Of a stretch of 37,308 nucleotides of DNA, positions 33,329 to 37,308 are shown one piece after another. Where the stretch lies: NCBI GenBank assembly GCA_903912445.1, contig CAIWHP010000169.1:1-37308 (forward strand), read 5' to 3'. This DNA is from an uncultured Lentisphaerota bacterium (GTDB lineage: Bacteria > Verrucomicrobiota > Kiritimatiellia > CAIQIC01). The notes under the pieces were generated by a model that worked only from the letters and a program-made list of their open reading frames with translations, searched no databases and had not been told where the DNA came from. Position numbers and translations under genes: made by a program. Within the stretch, counting starts at the first letter, position 1. Each line of letters starts with the position of its first letter.

Positions 33329-35032
33329 TCACTCGCCGGTGGCGGCGCGGAAATCGCAGAGCTGGAGCTGCAGGCCGGTGCGGCCCTGCCACGTTTCGCG
33401 GCGGAGGTGGAAGGCGATGTCGAGCGGGCCATCGGGGATCTCGCGTTTGCCCATGCCGAAGCCGACGGCGCGCAGCATGACGCCGTCGCCCTCGATCGTC
33501 AGGCCGAGCGTGTCCTTGGCCATCCGGCGCGGCGTGCCATAGATTTGCACTCCGCGCACGGCCCAGACGGGGTCGGGATGTTGCTGGCCGAACGGGCGCA
33601 GGCGCTCGAGCGCATCGAACAAGCCATCCTCCGCTTCGCGCAGCGAGATCCAGCCGTCAATCCGCTGGGTGGGCCGCAGGTCGCGCCCGGCCAGGGTGGC
33701 CTGGGCGAGCTCGTTGAAGCGCTGCCGGAAGGCCGCGAGGTTTTCCTGCGCGAGGCTGACGCCGGCGGCGAGGCCGTGGCCGCCGTAGCGCGACAGCAGG
33801 TCGGCGCATTTCACCAGATGCTCGACGAGATGAAACTCGTCGATGCTGCGGCAGGAACCGCGGCAGGTGCCGTCGGCCTCCTCCGCCAGCACGATGGCCG
33901 GCCGGCGGTAGCGCTGGACGAGACGCGCGGCGACGATGCCGACGACGCCGGGGTGCCACCGGGCGTGGGCCACGACCAGCCCGAAGCTGCGCGCGGCGTC
34001 GAAGGTCGCGTCGATTTCGCGCATCGCCTCCTCGACGATGCTCTTCTCGATGGTCTGCCGCTCGCGGTTGGCGGCGTCGAGCTTGCGCGCCAGCTCCAGC
34101 GCGCGGTCGGGCTGCTCGGTCAGCAACAGTTCCAGCACCTCGTGCGCATTGCCGAGCCGGCCGACTGCGTTGAGGCGCGGGCCGAGGACGAAGCCGATAT
34201 GCCAGGCGTCGGGATTCTGCGCCAGGCCCGCCACCTCCATCAGCGCGGCCAGGCCGGGCTTGTTGGTCTGGGCCAGCCGCAGCAGGCCGTGGCGGACGAG
34301 GATGCGGTTTTCGCCGGTCAGCGGGACGACGTCGGCGACCGTGCCGATCGCGACGAGATCGAGGTAATCCTTCAGGTCCACGGGCGCATGTCCGCCTTGG
34401 CGGCGCAGGTGTTTGAGCAGCCCGTGGCAGAGCTTGAACGCGACGCCGACGCCGGCGAGCTGCTTGAGCCCGGCATCCGCGCCGAGCTTGGGGTTGACGA
34501 CGGCAAGGGCCGGGGAGAGCTCGCCCGCGGGATCGTGATGGTCGGTGACAATCACCGGGACGCTGGTGCTGCGGACCGCCTCGGCCGAACAGGTGCCGCA
34601 GTCCACGGTGACGATCAACTGCGGCGAGTGCTGCTCGATGCACTTGGCCAGCGCGGCCGCGGTCAGGCCGTAGCCATCGTCGAGCCGGTGCGGGATGAAC
34701 GCGGCGGCCTCGGCGCCGAGCGCGCGCAACACGCGGACCAGCAGCGCGGTGCTGGTCAGGCCGTCGGCATCGTAATCGCCGAAGACGACGATCTTCTCGT
34801 GCGCGGCCAGCGCCTGGGCGATGCGCGCGACGGCGGCGGGCAGGTCCGGCAGCAGCTCCGGCTCGGTGAGGTCGCTCAGGCGCACACGGAGAAATTTCTC
34901 GGCGGCGGCCATGTCGCCATAACCCCGGGCGGCCAGCAGGCGCGCGACGGGGTGGGGCAGGCCCAGTGCCGCGGCCAGCGCGGCGGTCAGTTGCTCATCG
35001 GCCTCGGCCAGACGCCATATTTTTTCAGCCAT
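33329..35032 (-). CDS. recJ: single-stranded-DNA-specific exonuclease RecJ
   Basis: This 567-residue 5'-3' exonuclease acts in recombinational and mismatch repair. The DHH phosphoesterase motifs are all present: FGDYDADG (85-91), TVDCGT (142-147), VTDHHDP (162-168) and ADVVPL near 235. In the DHHA1 domain SCRS replaces the more usual SGRS, followed by RYGGHGLAAG. The C-terminal OB-fold (about 460-560) is present, so the length is normal. The ATG at 35032 is preceded by AGGAG with a 6-nt spacer; an upstream frame to 35098 is not needed. It lies downstream of pgk, but a terminator hairpin and its own promoter-like sequence suggest separate transcription. Confidence 0.94.
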   Translation of the reverse strand: MAEKIWRLAEADEQLTAALAAALGLPHPVARLLAARGYGDMAAAEKFLRVRLSDLTEPELLPDLPAAVARIAQALAAHEKIVVFGDYDADGLTSTALLVRVLRALGAEAAAFIPHRLDDGYGLTAAALAKCIEQHSPQLIVTVDCGTCSAEAVRSTSVPVIVTDHHDPAGELSPALAVVNPKLGADAGLKQLAGVGVAFKLCHGLLKHLRRQGGHAPVDLKDYLDLVAIGTVADVVPLTGENRILVRHGLLRLAQTNKPGLAALMEVAGLAQNPDAWHIGFVLGPRLNAVGRLGNAHEVLELLLTEQPDRALELARKLDAANRERQTIEKSIVEEAMREIDATFDAARSFGLVVAHARWHPGVVGIVAARLVQRYRRPAIVLAEEADGTCRGSCRSIDEFHLVEHLVKCADLLSRYGGHGLAAGVSLAQENLAAFRQRFNELAQATLAGRDLRPTQRIDGWISLREAEDGLFDALERLRPFGQQHPDPVWAVRGVQIYGTPRRMAKDTLGLTIEGDGVMLRAVGFGMGKREIPDGPLDIAFHLRRETWQGRTGLQLQLCDFRAATGE

Positions 35033-35070
35033 GCTGCACTCCTCGGGCGGCGAACAAAACGTGGCCCCAA

Positions 35071-35098
35071 ACCTAACAGACCCCGGCACGGTTTCCAA
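35071..35098 (-). promoter_or_regulatory. candidate recJ promoter containing a half palindrome
   Basis: Read on the minus strand: TTGGAA (35098-35093), a 16-nt spacer and TTAGGT (35076-35071), giving a leader of about 32 nt that contains AGGAG. TTGGAA is the surviving arm of a degenerate copy of the paired palindrome element. Confidence 0.4.
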
Positions 35099-35353
35099 AC
35101 CTTGATGGCCCCGAATTTCGGCTCGGGGCAGGCCCTTCGACTACACTCAGGGCAGTGATGGCGCTGTGGCAGAGCTCAACGCAAAGGCGCTCATCCTCCA
35201 ACGCGTTGGCTGCTGTCCCGGCGCTCGCGGCGCGAGCGCCCTACCTCCGGCGCACGCATTGGTTTCATCCATCAGCTGGTAGGGTGGCCGCGCCGTGGCC
35301 GCCGGTCATCATCCAACGCGCTGGATGATGCATGGCGTGCTCGCCCTAAAAGA

Positions 35354-35384
35354 AAGAAGCGGATGGGGTTGCCATCCGCTTCTT
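35354..35384 (-). terminator. intrinsic terminator of pgk
   Basis: AAGAAGCGGATGG (35354-35366), a 5-nt loop and CCATCCGCTTCTT (35372-35384) form a perfect 13-bp stem. On the minus strand the stem is followed by TCTTTTAG. It lies about 75 bp after the pgk stop. Confidence 0.75.
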
Positions 35385-35458
35385 CATGGGGCAGCGCTTC
35401 CGGCTGACCGCTGACCGTTGATCTGACCTCTGTCTTCAGACCGCTGTCTTCCGGTCGC

Positions 35459-36727
<1,269 letters not shown>

Positions 36728-36794
36728 CTCTCGTTTCCTTTCCTTACTAACGCCGCGTGCGGTCACGCGGTCTACAACCCAAACTTTCCCGTCG

Positions 36795-36814
36795 GCCGGG
36801 TTCCCTGACCCGGC
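36795..36814. repeat. short hairpin between gap and pgk
   Basis: GCCGGGT (36795-36801), a 6-nt loop and ACCCGGC (36808-36814). It belongs to the same style of small hairpin as the one at 33127-33145 (GCCGGGTC/GACCCGGC). Confidence 0.45.
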
Positions 36815-36826
36815 ACACTCCGATAG

Positions 36827-36858
36827 TAAAACGGCGGCCCGGATAGCCGGGCCGCCGT
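36827..36858 (-). terminator. intrinsic terminator or attenuator after gap
   Basis: ACGGCGGCCCGG (36831-36842), loop ATAG and CCGGGCCGCCGT (36847-36858) form a perfect 12-bp GC-rich stem. On the minus strand it is followed by TTTTACTATC. It starts 28 bp after the gap stop and would end gap transcription or reduce read-through into pgk. Confidence 0.7.
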
Positions 36859-36886
36859 CGAACTCACGTCGCTACGCGGCGCGGAC

Positions 36887-37308
<422 letters not shown>

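Larger units (their letters stand above)
35033..35458. other. 426-bp non-coding region between pgk and recJ
   Basis: There is no gene. From recJ outward it holds the recJ ribosome site and promoter, the lone half-palindrome TTCCAAACCTTG (35093-35104), and a 22-bp imperfect palindrome with arms GCCCT and AGGGC (35132-35153) of the widespread CCTTCGACTNCNCTCAGG type. A hairpin with perfect 9-bp arms CATCATCCA and TGGATGATG lies at 35307-35330. Next come the pgk terminator at 35354-35384 and a CTGACCGCTGACCG-like degenerate stretch at 35404-35450. Confidence 0.55.

Noticed and set aside
32999-35158. 719-codon open frame on the plus strand
   Set aside because: It is antisense to recJ, whose motifs are all intact, and starts inside repeat DNA.

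Overview
This is a high-GC bacterial chromosome segment, most likely from the PVC superphylum (Verrucomicrobiota, Kiritimatiellota or Lentisphaerota). That assignment is an inference. It rests on a scatter of single-gene secreted hydrolases and sugar-binding-type proteins (GH51, PL10 pectate lyase, a 3-keto-disaccharide-hydrolase/DUF1080 protein, a ceramidase-like protein), on a hydrazine-synthase-alpha-like dihaem protein of the type common in non-anammox Planctomycetes and Verrucomicrobia, and on intergenic junk repeats (AACATCGAAC arrays, CTGTAG hairpins, GTCCAT arrays). No rRNA, tRNA, CRISPR array, phage gene or transposase was found.

Positions 1-11677 carry mostly monocistronic, often divergent genes for exported proteins that handle plant or extracellular polymers: a partial GH51 arabinofuranosidase, an HzsA-like cytochrome, an unknown 588-residue exported protein, a DUF1080 protein, a ceramidase-like protein, an (alpha/alpha)6-barrel glycosidase-like protein and a PL10 pectate lyase. 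A dCMP deaminase gene sits among them. Positions 12004-15673 hold folD, an LptF/LptG-type permease and a GlcD/Dld-type FAD oxidase. A GT2 glycosyltransferase gene points left at 15747-16568. Opposite it starts a four-gene operon (16699-22129): a 912-residue GYF_2/coiled-coil protein, a serine/threonine kinase, a cobalamin adenosyltransferase and murB. Positions 23146-25878 hold surA-like, pdxA and rsmA, tightly packed in the same order as in Escherichia coli. Then come a hybrid histidine kinase with its own HPt protein (leftward), mfd (rightward), a small zinc-ribbon membrane protein, recJ, pgk and the 3' part of gap (all leftward).

Two non-coding patterns stand out. First, several genes without a Shine-Dalgarno sequence have a -35/-10 pair whose -10 hexamer lies only 5-11 nt from the start codon, which suggests leaderless or very-short-leader mRNAs. 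Second, a 15-bp palindrome TTCCAANNNTTGGAA occurs in pairs about 31-32 bp centre to centre (three full turns of DNA) at four places. A lone half-degenerate copy lies ahead of recJ, and in front of both mfd and recJ its TTGGAA arm is placed like a -35 box. In addition, the mfd reading frame contains an in-frame stretch that looks like intergenic repeat DNA.
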